A DNA stretch of 21,900 bases from Candidatus Rifleibacteriota bacterium (lineage in GTDB: Bacteria > Riflebacteria > Ozemobacteria > Ozemobacterales > Ozemobacteraceae): assembly GCA_029565415.1 (NCBI GenBank), contig JAKQOH010000088.1, positions 1 to 21,900 on the forward strand, written 5' to 3'. The stretch's first letter is position 1; every line of letters begins with the position of its first letter. The translations under genes and the position numbers were made by a program. Of the stretch, positions 14,001-21,565 are shown one piece after another. The notes under the pieces are model-generated. The model saw only the letters and a list, made by a program, of their open reading frames with translations, had not been told where the DNA came from and searched no databases.

Positions 14001-16867
14001 TTGACGAAAGACTCGGCGTCCGGCTCTCGAAACATTCTCCACGATATATAATGTCTCAATGTTTTGTCATACAGTCCGGGCGCAACCGTTCGCCGTGTCA
14101 GGAGCTCGAGCAGCAGCTCGACAGCCTTTTTCCCGTCCGGTTTCGAGGCATCGAGCAGGGCCAGATACCGTTCGTAGAGTTCTTCCGGAGCGAGGTTGCC
14201 GAGATCCCCGCTTCCCGAGGCGGTCGCGCGGGATGCGGCGTCCCCCTCGAGGCGCTCGGTGTCCGAGGCGGCGGCCAGCTCGTCAGCCTCACGCTTCTTC
14301 CGGCGTTCCTCGGCCTGGGCATGCAGCCAGGCTTCGGGGCCGGCCTCGGCACCCGCAAGTTCGATCCCTTTGCGTGCCTCCTCGGCCAGGGCCGGAGAAA
14401 GCCGGGAAACACGCCGGAAGAACCGGATCGCGGGAATCGGGTGATGCAGCGCCAGGAACGCCTGTCCAAGCGCGAGATAGGCCTTCGCGACATGCCGGCT
14501 GCGCGGAAAGCGCCGGGTGAACGTCTGGAGGATTTCGAGGCCGCGCGCGGCATCGCCCGAAGCCAGATACAGCCGCCCGAGCCGGTACAGCGGGGTTTCG
14601 ATATTCGGATCGAGCGGTTCGGTCAGGGAGGCGGCGGCCTGATACAGGGAAACCGCCTGCGGAATCGCCTTGTCGACCCGGTAGGCAATATTGCCCAGCG
14701 TCAGCAGGCAGGCAAGCCGGGTCGTTCCCGAAGAGGTTTTCGAGAGCTGCTCGAACACGCCGCGGGCTTTCGCGGGGAACTCCCGGTACAGAGCCCCCCC
14801 GATGTCGTAGGTGAGCCCCCACCGCACCTCGTCGGGCATCTCGGCCTCGGTGAGCTCCTGGGCGAGCTGCTCGAGCGGGCCGCTGGAGCTGGCGAGCGTC
14901 AGCACGTCGACCAGATTGCCGTACAGCTCGAACCGGTCGCGCAGCCCGGCCGTCTTCAGCCGCTCGCGCAGCTCGGCCTCGCGCGATCGGAACAGCAGGT
15001 CGCGCCACTGGGCCTTCGTCTCGAGATACCCCTCGTCGGAAGGCAGGCTGTGGTCGAGAAAGGCGCGCAGCATCTCGAGGGCCCCGACATACTCCTGCTG
15101 CGCGAGAAGCCGTTCCGCAAGGTCTTTCCGGAAGGCCTGGGCATCCTTCGAGTCGGCGTATTTCGCGATGAACTCGCGCATCTTCTGCTGGGCCGTGTTC
15201 TCGTCGCCCAGCGATTCGCGGTAGATCCGGATGCTGTCCTTCATCCCCTGCTGGGCCCAGTAGCTCTCGGGGTAGGCGGCGGAAAGATCGCTCCAGGCCT
15301 TCAGCGCGCCGACGGGATCCTTCCGGTGCAGCGCGAGCAGGTTGCCGATCCGGTAGCGCACCTCGTCGAGGCGGCCCCAGTCGTAGATGGCATCGAGTTT
15401 CCAGGTCGACTGCCGCGGAACGGCCTTGACCAGATACCGGTGATACAGATCGAGTGCCGTGTCGTAGTCGCGCAGGTCGCTGTCGGTGATGACGGCGGTG
15501 CGGAACAGCACCTCGCGTTCGAGATCATGACCCGGGTGGTCGGTGAGAAACTGCTCGTACAGTTTGAGAGCGGCCCGGATGTCGCGGCCGCGGTACTTCT
15601 CGTAGGCCATATTGAACAGCATCTGGGCCTTCGACACTTTCGGCTCGGTGCGTGCCAGGGCCTGGATCAGCCAGACATCGGCCGCCACATCCCGGCGACG
15701 GCGGTGCATCTCGAGCGCACGCTCGTAGCAGGTGCGCGCCCGATCCGGGTTGTTCAGCTTGAATTCGGCGGTGTATCCCGCCATCTTGAGACCCAGAACG
15801 GCCCACCAGCGGTCCTCTTCTTCGAGCTCGAGCCGCTTCTGCAGGGAAACGGAGGGCGTCGCCACGGCGAGGTGCGGCGGCAGGCTCGCCATCTCCTCGA
15901 ACACGGTGACCGCCGCGCCGGGGTCGGAGAGCCGGTCGGAAAGCAGGTGACCGAGCAGCATCGTGCAGGTGCGGTATTCGAGCGGATCCTTCGTCGCATC
16001 GCGGAACGCACGGTAATCCGCCAGCGCGTCTTTCGGCTCGGCAAGCGGCAGATGGAACTGGCGCAGCGCGCCCCGGACGAACAGGGCCTGGATGGCCGCC
16101 TTCGTCTGGAACGGCGGCTTGATCGCCCGCAGGAAGGGGTCGGCCCGCTCGGCCTTCGAAAGATCGTAGGCGTAGAAGAGGCCGATGTGCAGGCGGGCGA
16201 GGTCGGAAGCCTCCCGTTCGCGGAAGCCGGCGATCTCTTCCCAGGCCTCGAGGGCCTTCATGCCGATCTCGAGATCGTAGCCCCGGGCAAAGCCCATCAG
16301 ATACGGCATCTCCTCGATCTCGTTCAGCTCGGGGAAGGCCGAGTAGTATCGTCTGAACGCCTTGTACAGGTCGTCGATGCGCGTCAGGCTGCGGCCCAGC
16401 AGGCGCGCCCGGGCAATCTTTCCCCGGACCAGGTATTCCCGGGCGGGGTTCCAGGAGAGCATGCGCTCGAGTTCGCGCAGGGCGCCATCCTCGTTCTTCT
16501 GGTCGGTGAGGATCTCGGCCAGCAGCAGCTGAGCTTCGCACTTCAGATCGAGGGGCACCGGCTCGGACCGGACAATCGAGCGGATCAGCTCGAGCGCAGG
16601 CTCGGGCTGGGCAAGCTCGCGATACTGCCGGGAAAGGAACAGCCAGCCTTCCCCGGGCCGCCGCGACGGGTGTTCGCGCAGGAACGAGAGCACCTCGCGT
16701 TTGATCGTCTCGTCCTGCTCGCGCGCGACGATCGCCGGCGCAGACGCGGTCTGACGGCGCGGCGCGGCATCGGCCGAAAAGACGGAACAGACCGCCAGGC
16801 CGCACGCCAATACCGCCGCCCGGAAGCCTGAAACGCCCATACGATGCCCGTTCATGACGGGTGGCAT
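11090..16867 (-). CDS. Giant exported tetratricopeptide-repeat protein
   Basis: 1925 aa. Residues 17-35 form a signal peptide (hydrophobic core AAVLACGLAVCSVF, then SADAA). The rest is almost entirely TPR-like helical hairpins with Y-P-x-S at repeat ends (for example LYPNSPRRDEAWLGLG and FPNSPYADEANLKLG), the pattern of BamD, YbgF and other periplasmic TPR proteins. Some stretches, such as residues about 860-880 and 1640-1660, are charged linkers. No enzymatic domain is visible. The start at 16867 is the only one near an SD (GGAGGGG, 12 nt upstream); ATG codons at 16855 and 16840 would give a shorter, still plausible signal peptide. The unbroken length and codon bias make it a real gene although an opposite frame is also long. 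It probably acts as a periplasmic or outer-membrane-associated scaffold; role unknown. Confidence 0.88.
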   Translation of the reverse strand: MPPVMNGHRMGVSGFRAAVLACGLAVCSVFSADAAPRRQTASAPAIVAREQDETIKREVLSFLREHPSRRPGEGWLFLSRQYRELAQPEPALELIRSIVRSEPVPLDLKCEAQLLLAEILTDQKNEDGALRELERMLSWNPAREYLVRGKIARARLLGRSLTRIDDLYKAFRRYYSAFPELNEIEEMPYLMGFARGYDLEIGMKALEAWEEIAGFREREASDLARLHIGLFYAYDLSKAERADPFLRAIKPPFQTKAAIQALFVRGALRQFHLPLAEPKDALADYRAFRDATKDPLEYRTCTMLLGHLLSDRLSDPGAAVTVFEEMASLPPHLAVATPSVSLQKRLELEEEDRWWAVLGLKMAGYTAEFKLNNPDRARTCYERALEMHRRRRDVAADVWLIQALARTEPKVSKAQMLFNMAYEKYRGRDIRAALKLYEQFLTDHPGHDLEREVLFRTAVITDSDLRDYDTALDLYHRYLVKAVPRQSTWKLDAIYDWGRLDEVRYRIGNLLALHRKDPVGALKAWSDLSAAYPESYWAQQGMKDSIRIYRESLGDENTAQQKMREFIAKYADSKDAQAFRKDLAERLLAQQEYVGALEMLRAFLDHSLPSDEGYLETKAQWRDLLFRSREAELRERLKTAGLRDRFELYGNLVDVLTLASSSGPLEQLAQELTEAEMPDEVRWGLTYDIGGALYREFPAKARGVFEQLSKTSSGTTRLACLLTLGNIAYRVDKAIPQAVSLYQAAASLTEPLDPNIETPLYRLGRLYLASGDAARGLEILQTFTRRFPRSRHVAKAYLALGQAFLALHHPIPAIRFFRRVSRLSPALAEEARKGIELAGAEAGPEAWLHAQAEERRKKREADELAAASDTERLEGDAASRATASGSGDLGNLAPEELYERYLALLDASKPDGKKAVELLLELLTRRTVAPGLYDKTLRHYISWRMFREPDAESFVKESQKLLSDRNYPEALSELLYRMAMAMDRMLQAHESANKAYFEYLSFFPKGPRLLAIRQRIPQVYEAAGDKKNALRFYAKLIDDTALAAEIRVDASIRKAAMNEKDEQKEEAVQTLEAALAFDSPRKGEICLRLEKLTDNFDYVRQALDAPGEESFRFAALKRLVEKAREDKDEKEVRRLLEAYGDVWTLPEAQLWVEKKRDDLTKQGAIEEIEQKIELFPEEPETPARLFKLARLVEGREDAKYRAQDLFYEITLVYPNSEFFRESKIRADNTRAVKAISELGDLLKKGTKGSDGEEILLERARIYTDALKDPSRAREDYEALLKLYPNSPRRDEAWLGLGEIALSQDRDASEALRLWEAGLTACTDPAARTALTKRINSLGQFRERVLYSERRADHDAAEQQIWRIWRIERDPDYALGLLQEALGRIENRPHAARLQYLAGRLLEQSGNDAGALEMYKKAHESLFHPGCRKDRVLYRMARVQVRRGQAEEAYRLYAALVNRYPKSRLSRSGFYWLYKQDLAAGRLAQAHDRIARLLLIRNLHPSHRTAIQALEKNVAARLDIQQMERLRGLSKQGGSEFPYYIGKVLENDLRDIDRAIAQYESYLKTHPNFSRSRDLMLKIASLYERKGNAVKAVSVLDDYLKTVEPTSKNLDLLIRIGDLVETGMSNQELARVFWESVEDEYRNVPDVREFAKAKLRRLVEKRMAKAEKPARRAVKRVYSDDDKEILEIIKDIKERLIDDLGDFTKAERELVQLWDDSMDSPATLDILKELVSLCENQLMDPDKAAEYYERWLSENTADPLYGEYVMKLYDLYMEKLRDGQKALRLLEAFTREFPNSPYADEANLKLGLANEMLVMNWDEARRIYQRIIDTKKNDPVVHEAYFRMGNVLREGFANYTEAIRYWEELNGQYYNNTFAADAQFAIAYTYEVYQRDYTKARAAYEKILNLYPNSPLQNQVRDALLRISGK

Positions 16868-16911
16868 GATACCAGAAAACCCCTCCCCGCGAAACGCGCC
16901 CCAGAATCAAC

Positions 16912-17052
16912 GCGTTTCACCACGAAGACACAAAGGCACAAAGAAGACGAACCACGGAGACACCGAGACACAGAGGCAAGAAGCGTTTCATCACAAAGAC
17001 ACGAGGGCACAACGAAGACGGACCATGGAGACACCGGGACACAGAGCTCGAA
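16912..17052. repeat. Two tandem 70-bp degenerate repeats with 8-nt internal period
   Basis: Copy 1 (16912-16982, 71 bp) and copy 2 (16983-17052, 70 bp) both begin GCGTTTCA and match at about 87% over their first 64 bases, with most differences being transitions. Each is itself a run of octamers of consensus CACNRAGR, such as CACGAAGA, CACAAAGG and CACCGAGA. This lies just upstream of the giant TPR gene and could affect its expression. It resembles GACAC/GAGAC-rich intergenic repeats that I recall from several bacterial phyla, but I know no formal family name. Confidence 0.85.
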
Positions 17053-17088
17053 GCGCTCCCTACGGCAGGGGGGCATCGCGATGTGCCC

Positions 17089-17140
17089 GGATATTTTAGT
17101 CGTAAAGCTATATATCTATTGTTACAGGTCTATCGTCATT
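17089..17140. promoter_or_regulatory. AT-rich core between repeat blocks, possible promoter region
   Basis: About 50 bp with ATATTTTAG and GCTATATATCTATTG contrast sharply with the GC-rich surroundings. It sits between the direct repeats and the reverse-oriented block and is a reasonable place for the promoter of the minus-strand TPR gene. No well-spaced -35/-10 pair is clear on either strand. Confidence 0.3.
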
Positions 17141-17206
17141 CTTCGTGGCGGTGGTGTCTTCGTGGCAAAAAATTCTCGGTGTCTCTGTGCCTCTGTGGTG
17201 CGTTCC
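17139..17206. repeat. Reverse-oriented block of the same octamer repeat
   Basis: Read on the minus strand this block contains three elements also found in copy 1: CACAGAGGCA (17188-17197), GAGACACCGAGA (17174-17185) and CCACGAAGACAC (17154-17165). In copy 1 they occur in the opposite order (16969-16978, 16957-16968, 16920-16931). An interrupting T-run (17167-17173 complement) could contribute to termination of the lipoprotein gene that ends at 17214, but no good hairpin precedes it. Confidence 0.75.
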
Positions 17207-17213
17207 TCGTCAC

Positions 17214-17858
17214 TCACTCGTTCCAGCCCAGGAGGCGGAAGGCGTCGTCGATGCGGTCGACGGTGGTTCCGACCATCATCGAATCGGCGGCGGCGGCCTT
17301 GTTGATGTGGCGCTTGGCCTCTTCGGGCTCGCCGGCGAAGGCATACGCCAGGGCGGTGAGGGCGTGCACTTTGGCCGTGCTCAGGGCGAGGCCGGCATGC
17401 TGGCCGACGAACTTTTCGGGCGGCATGTTCCCGAGCAGCTCGGCGGCGCGCCGGTAATCGTCGGTCGTCTGGTGCCGGAAGATGAGGGCGGCAGCGAGGC
17501 CGACCTTGGCTTCCATGCTGCTCTGGGCCGCGATTTCGAAGAAGGGGATCGCCTCGAGAACCCGGTCGTTCTTCGAGACGGCCCAGCCGAGGCCGTTGTA
17601 GGCATCGATCCGCTGCGCATCCGTCAGGGGTTCGGCGATGGCCTGTTTGAAGCTGGATTCGGCGGTGATGTAGGCGCCCGTCTCGACGTTCGCCCAGCCG
17701 TCGTTGATCAGCTGCTGCGCGACCACGGCATCGGCGGTTCCGCCGCCGTTGTCGCTGCCGCCGCAGTTCTGGATCATCGGGAAGGTCATCAGCACCAGCA
17801 GCAGAATCGCCAGTTTGCCCTTGTTCATGATCTGGTTTCCGGTTTTTCGCGTCATCAT
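17214..17858 (-). CDS. TPR-like lipoprotein
   Basis: 214 aa. The sequence has a basic n-region, a hydrophobic stretch LAILLLVLMTF and then Cys32 followed by GGSDNGGG, the layout of an outer-membrane lipoprotein. The residue before Cys is Asn rather than the usual Gly, Ala or Ser. The mature part is helical, with TPR-like repeats: AYITAESSFKQAIAE, AYNGLGWAVSKND and AYAFAGEPEEAKRHINKA. The start at 17858 follows GAGGCGG directly after the stop of the protease gene; the ATG at 17828 is an alternative that would shorten the n-region. It is the second gene of the protease operon, 10 nt downstream, suggesting a helper or scaffold for the secreted protease; that link is inference. Confidence 0.8.
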   Translation of the reverse strand: MMTRKTGNQIMNKGKLAILLLVLMTFPMIQNCGGSDNGGGTADAVVAQQLINDGWANVETGAYITAESSFKQAIAEPLTDAQRIDAYNGLGWAVSKNDRVLEAIPFFEIAAQSSMEAKVGLAAALIFRHQTTDDYRRAAELLGNMPPEKFVGQHAGLALSTAKVHALTALAYAFAGEPEEAKRHINKAAAADSMMVGTTVDRIDDAFRLLGWNE

Positions 17859-17868
17859 CTGTTCCGCC

Positions 17869-20800
17869 TCACCGCACCACGGCCATCTTCCGGCGTTCGG
17901 TCCAGGTCTCACCGTTCGCCTCGGCCTCGAACTCGACGTAGTAGGCACCGTTGGAAACGGGCTTGCCGCGCCTGTTTCTCAGCTCCCAGCGCGCCTCGTA
18001 GACACCGCCGCCCTTGTGGACGAGCGGGGTTTCCCAGACATCGTCGCCCGAGGCGTCGTAGATGCGGGCCTGGAGCTGGGCAGCCACGGCCGCGCCGCCC
18101 CTGAAGGACATGCGCAGCACCGTGAACGTCTTGGCCGGGCTCGGATACACGATCGCCTGCGACATCCCAAACACCCCGGCCAGATCGGCCGAAACACTCG
18201 CCTTCGCGACATTCCCGAGCCGGTCGGCCACCTCGACATCGAGGTCATACCGTCCGTCGAGCCGGCCGCCCAGGTTGGCGACGAGCTTCCCGGAAGCGGC
18301 ATCCCAGCGGGCCATGACCCGCTCGCTGCCGCAGCGCACGACGATGCTGTCGGGGTCGACCCCCGAGCCGGCATCCCCGATTCCGATCGACACCTGGCCG
18401 TTGGCATCCGCCACGGCTTCCCCGGCGATCACCGGCGCGACCCGGTCGGCCGCGGCAAAGATCGTGCCGGACCGGCTGATGAGACCGGAAGCCTCGCTTC
18501 CGACCAGATCGGCCCGACCGAGCCACTGGGGCCCCTTGTCGGAGGCCGCGAACAGGCCGATCGGCAGGGTCTCCGCCCACGGGCCGCTCAGCGGCAGGCT
18601 CACCGTGACGGGAGCGTTCGTCGCGTCGCCCGGCAGCGCCACATCGAGCATCGGCGTGATGCGGGTCAGGCCGGCATACGAGTGCTGCTCGGTCGAGTTG
18701 GCGACGACGAGATACCCGGCTTTTCGCAGCGCGCCCGAGGGCACGTTGACCCGGCCGTAGGAGGCCGTCAGGAGGCCCTGGCTCTTCGCCGGATAGTAGA
18801 CGGCGCTGAACTTGAGGGTGTTCGTGAGGATCTGGCCGTTGCTGTTGGTGCCGTAAGCCTCGACGGTCCCTTCGCCGGATTCTTTCAGAGTATAGTTTGT
18901 GATATAGGTATTGTCGCTGATCGCGGTCATCGTCAGGTAGCCCTGCTGCGCGTTGTAGGTCATCTGCAGGCGCGGGGTCGAGGCGAACTTGTCGCTGGTG
19001 CGGACGATGATGTGCAGGTTGTTCTCGTAGACCGGGTTCGGGAACACGGCGACCTTCAGATCCGAGAACGTGCCCGAGAAGACGTAGTTCATCGGCTCGT
19101 AGTTGCCGGCCGCGGTGATCATCGGAACCAGGACCAGGTTGTCATACGGGTTGCCGACACCGTAATTCTGGATGATCAGGTTCCCGGCCTGTTTTTCGTT
19201 CAGGTAGACATACTCGACGGAGGGATCGATATCCTCACCGCGCTTGATGACGGCCGCCTTGAACAGGGTCGAGTCGTCCCCGTCGAAGCCGACGTTCAGG
19301 TTGCCGCTGCTGCCCGAGATGCCGATGTAGTCGGCCGCCCAGGGCTTCACGTTCGACGAGCGCACCGTTCCGGCCGGCGACAGGATGACCCGCTCCGAGT
19401 ATTTGACCGGGAGAGTCTGGTTCACCCCCATGTTATTGGTGGTGTCGTAATCGTTGTCGTTGTTGTAGCCCCACTTGCCGTCGTTGAGCGTGCTCATGTC
19501 GAGTTTGCGGGTCTTGTCGAGGAAGTTGGCGATCGCGAAGTCGGCGAACACGTTTTCCATCGTCGTGCCGTAGCCGAGCAGGGCGTTGTTCACCGAGGTG
19601 ACACCGGCCGCCTTGTCGCGCACAAGATTCCGGATGAAGTTCGGGCCGTTCACGCCGCCATATTTCTCGGCGAGATAGAACATGAACAGATAGCTTGCTC
19701 CGTAGTTCGCGAACGGGCTCGAGCCAAGCCAGACGCTGGTTCGGGGCTCGACGAGAATCGTGTCGGGCTTCTTGATGAACTCGTCGAGGTTGGTCGTGTG
19801 GCTCTTGTCGTAGACATACTGGCCATACTGGGTGAAGCCTTCCTCGAGCCACCGCTCCTCTTCTTGGAGGGTTCCGTTGACGACCTGGGTGCCCTCGTTG
19901 AAGTGGATCATGTGGACGAACTCGTGGGCGGTCGTGCGGTAGGCCTGCTTCGGTTCGGTCAGGAAGGTCGGGAACAGGTCGATGTGCAGCAGTTCCTTTT
20001 CGTTGCTGTAGGGAATCTGCGTGCGCGGGAACTCGTTCACCGCCCAGAAGTAGCCGCGGAACGAGCCGACGCCGTCGCGGATGTCGTCGAGGATAATGAA
20101 GATCTTGGAGTCCTGGTCGACATCCGGCTCGGTGCCGAAGTATTCCCGCATCTTCGGGTAGATGACGCTGTCGAACTCGTCGGCGAACGCCTTCAGGCTG
20201 GAACGGGCCGAGTTCTTGTCGTTGCCGAACACGAAGCGCGGATCGAGCGTCTTGGCGCCGGTGGCGGGGGCGAAATACAGCATGTCGCTTCCCCAGCCCG
20301 CGGTGTCGGGCCAGTAGAGGCCCCAGGCGCTGTCGGGAGCGGGGGTCGTGTCTTCCGTCGAGGAGATGCCGCGGGGCAGGGTCGGGAAGAACATCGGGGG
20401 CACGAAAATGTAACAGTGGCTTCCGATATAGCGTAGAACCGCTTTCGGGTAGTGCCCGTTCTTGTCGAGATCGTAGAATTCGCCGGCCCACTCGGTGCCG
20501 AAGCTGGCCCGGCCGTCGTCTTTCGCCGTGTCGCCGCCGGTGCCCGGCCACTCGCCGCCGTCGTGCAGGAGCGCCGACAGGCCGGGGCCGTTGACGGTGT
20601 AGAAGGGCACTTCAGCCAGGTCGAGGTCGGCCGCGGTGTAGTTGCGACCACCGACGATGCGGCTGATGTTGCCGACGACGCCCTCGTATCCCGAGGCACG
20701 AAGCCCTTTCACCTGCACGGCAGGCAGGTTCCGGTTGAGCAGCGTGCTGAGACAGGCTTCGCCGCCGGTCTTTTTCGCTGCCATCGCCTGGGCCATCGCC

Positions 20801-20922
20801 GCCGAGCGGATCGAGGCATTGATGGGAGAAGCCGCCGCGGTCCCCGTCGCCGCCGCCAGGAACAGTCCCAGCAGCGCGATCAGCGCCGTGCCTCCGAGTA
20901 GTCTGCGTTTCGTTTGTTTCAT
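17869..20922 (-). CDS. Exported M30-like zinc metalloprotease with C-terminal FlgD-like domain
   Basis: 1017 aa. Signal peptide about 1-31. The catalytic region has TTAHEFVHMIHF with the HEXXH at 333-337, and WLEEGF with Glu361 as likely third ligand, 24 residues later, as in gluzincins of the hyicolysin (M30) type. Just upstream is DVDQDSKIFIILDDI (267-281), also found in that family. The middle (about 520-800) is beta-rich and unassigned. Residues about 900-1017 look like a FlgD-type Ig domain: YPSPAKTFTVLRMSF, then GAYYVEFEAE near the end. It is probably secreted or surface-displayed and degrades extracellular protein. AGGTG lies 5 nt before the ATG within a 12-bp palindrome. Exact peptidase family less sure than the protease assignment. 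Confidence 0.82.
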   Translation of the reverse strand: MKQTKRRLLGGTALIALLGLFLAAATGTAAASPINASIRSAAMAQAMAAKKTGGEACLSTLLNRNLPAVQVKGLRASGYEGVVGNISRIVGGRNYTAADLDLAEVPFYTVNGPGLSALLHDGGEWPGTGGDTAKDDGRASFGTEWAGEFYDLDKNGHYPKAVLRYIGSHCYIFVPPMFFPTLPRGISSTEDTTPAPDSAWGLYWPDTAGWGSDMLYFAPATGAKTLDPRFVFGNDKNSARSSLKAFADEFDSVIYPKMREYFGTEPDVDQDSKIFIILDDIRDGVGSFRGYFWAVNEFPRTQIPYSNEKELLHIDLFPTFLTEPKQAYRTTAHEFVHMIHFNEGTQVVNGTLQEEERWLEEGFTQYGQYVYDKSHTTNLDEFIKKPDTILVEPRTSVWLGSSPFANYGASYLFMFYLAEKYGGVNGPNFIRNLVRDKAAGVTSVNNALLGYGTTMENVFADFAIANFLDKTRKLDMSTLNDGKWGYNNDNDYDTTNNMGVNQTLPVKYSERVILSPAGTVRSSNVKPWAADYIGISGSSGNLNVGFDGDDSTLFKAAVIKRGEDIDPSVEYVYLNEKQAGNLIIQNYGVGNPYDNLVLVPMITAAGNYEPMNYVFSGTFSDLKVAVFPNPVYENNLHIIVRTSDKFASTPRLQMTYNAQQGYLTMTAISDNTYITNYTLKESGEGTVEAYGTNSNGQILTNTLKFSAVYYPAKSQGLLTASYGRVNVPSGALRKAGYLVVANSTEQHSYAGLTRITPMLDVALPGDATNAPVTVSLPLSGPWAETLPIGLFAASDKGPQWLGRADLVGSEASGLISRSGTIFAAADRVAPVIAGEAVADANGQVSIGIGDAGSGVDPDSIVVRCGSERVMARWDAASGKLVANLGGRLDGRYDLDVEVADRLGNVAKASVSADLAGVFGMSQAIVYPSPAKTFTVLRMSFRGGAAVAAQLQARIYDASGDDVWETPLVHKGGGVYEARWELRNRRGKPVSNGAYYVEFEAEANGETWTERRKMAVVR

Positions 20923-20928
20923 GTCAGC

Positions 20929-20940
20929 ACCTGATCAGGT
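20929..20940. promoter_or_regulatory. 12-bp perfect palindrome over the protease ribosome binding site
   Basis: ACCTGATCAGGT is a perfect palindrome whose right half, on the minus strand, includes the AGGTG ribosome binding site of the protease gene. It could serve as an operator or form a small mRNA hairpin that hides the site. No regulator is known; a 12-bp palindrome can also arise by chance. Confidence 0.3.
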
Positions 20941-21040
20941 TTCGGCCGAATGTAGAGAGATTCCCGCTATGTTATCGGCACTCTGCACCAGTTTCGTGAG
21001 TCCGACATCCCGATCTCGTGAGCTGAAAATTGAACCGCCC

Positions 21041-21090
21041 GCAAAACGCCGCGGGCGCCTCTTCCCATCATGCAGGAAGAAAGCGCCCGC
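21041..21090 (-). terminator. Rho-independent terminator after the DUF2442 gene
   Basis: On the minus strand GCGGGCGC-TT-TCTTCC pairs with GGAAGA-G-GCGCCCGC, interrupted only by a small bulge, and is followed by GGCGTTTTGCGG. It starts 17 nt after the stop codon of the DUF2442 gene. The T-run is short, so efficiency is uncertain. Confidence 0.65.
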
Positions 21091-21106
21091 TCCAAGGGGT
21101 CGTGGG

Positions 21107-21565
21107 TTACGCGGCCTTGCGATGGCCTTTCTGAAGAGATTCCCAGCCGAGGCAGGCAAGCCAGACATGACGGGGAATCGGCTTCTGGCCGCTCCGGTAA
21201 TACGCGATCATCCGCGGGCTGAGGCCCAGCGCTTCACTCGCTGCATCGACGGTGAGGCCATGCCGATGCATCCATTCCCAGATGCGCTCGTGGCCGATGC
21301 CACCTGCTTGTTCGACACCCAAGTTGCGCAAGTTGTCCCCCGCCAGGGCGATCGTCTCCTCATCATCCCACGTCACGCACCACCCATGTTCGCCGATTCC
21401 GGCCCGTGCAAAAAAAGCGGCATTCTTTAGAGGTTCGAGAGCCGGCGTGGTCTCGATCCATTCCCGAAGGCGAACGTCAAATGACGCACCGTCATGAAAC
21501 GTGAGGTACAGGCAAGATTCATCGCGAACCTCGACCCTAGTGATCCTGAAATGTTCCTGACTCAT
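21107..21565 (-). CDS. DUF2442 protein with C-terminal helix-turn-helix
   Basis: 152 aa. Residues 5-90 match the DUF2442 pattern: VEVRDESCLYLTFHDGASFDV, then PLKNAAFFARAG and CVTWDDEETIALAGDNL. From about 105 to 145 is a probable XRE-like helix-turn-helix (LTVDAASEALGLSPRMIAYY), so DNA binding is likely. DUF2442 genes are often next to DUF4160 genes, which is the case here: its ATG overlaps the stop of the upstream DUF4160 frame as ATGA. The pair is often thought of as a small regulatory or toxin-antitoxin-like module; that is inference, not shown. A terminator follows directly. Confidence 0.85.
   Translation of the reverse strand: MSQEHFRITRVEVRDESCLYLTFHDGASFDVRLREWIETTPALEPLKNAAFFARAGIGEHGWCVTWDDEETIALAGDNLRNLGVEQAGGIGHERIWEWMHRHGLTVDAASEALGLSPRMIAYYRSGQKPIPRHVWLACLGWESLQKGHRKAA

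Noticed and set aside
14041..14060. Internal promoter TATAAT in the TPR gene
   Set aside because: No properly spaced -35 box on either strand; it reads as a cluster of AT-rich codons within an intact frame.
11357..16831. Plus-strand open frame of 1824 codons antisense to the TPR gene
   Set aside because: It lies almost entirely over the minus-strand TPR gene, has no protein features beyond a mirror of the GC-rich codon pattern, no SD and no domain. The minus-strand product has a signal peptide and clear TPR repeats.
16867..17213. CRISPR array in the repeat region
   Set aside because: Only two diverged 70-bp copies with internal octamer structure are present, with no spacers between identical repeats and no cas genes.
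17704..20436. Plus-strand open frame of 910 codons
   Set aside because: Antisense shadow of the M30-like protease and lipoprotein genes; low-information Val/Arg/Gly-rich sequence with no motif or SD.
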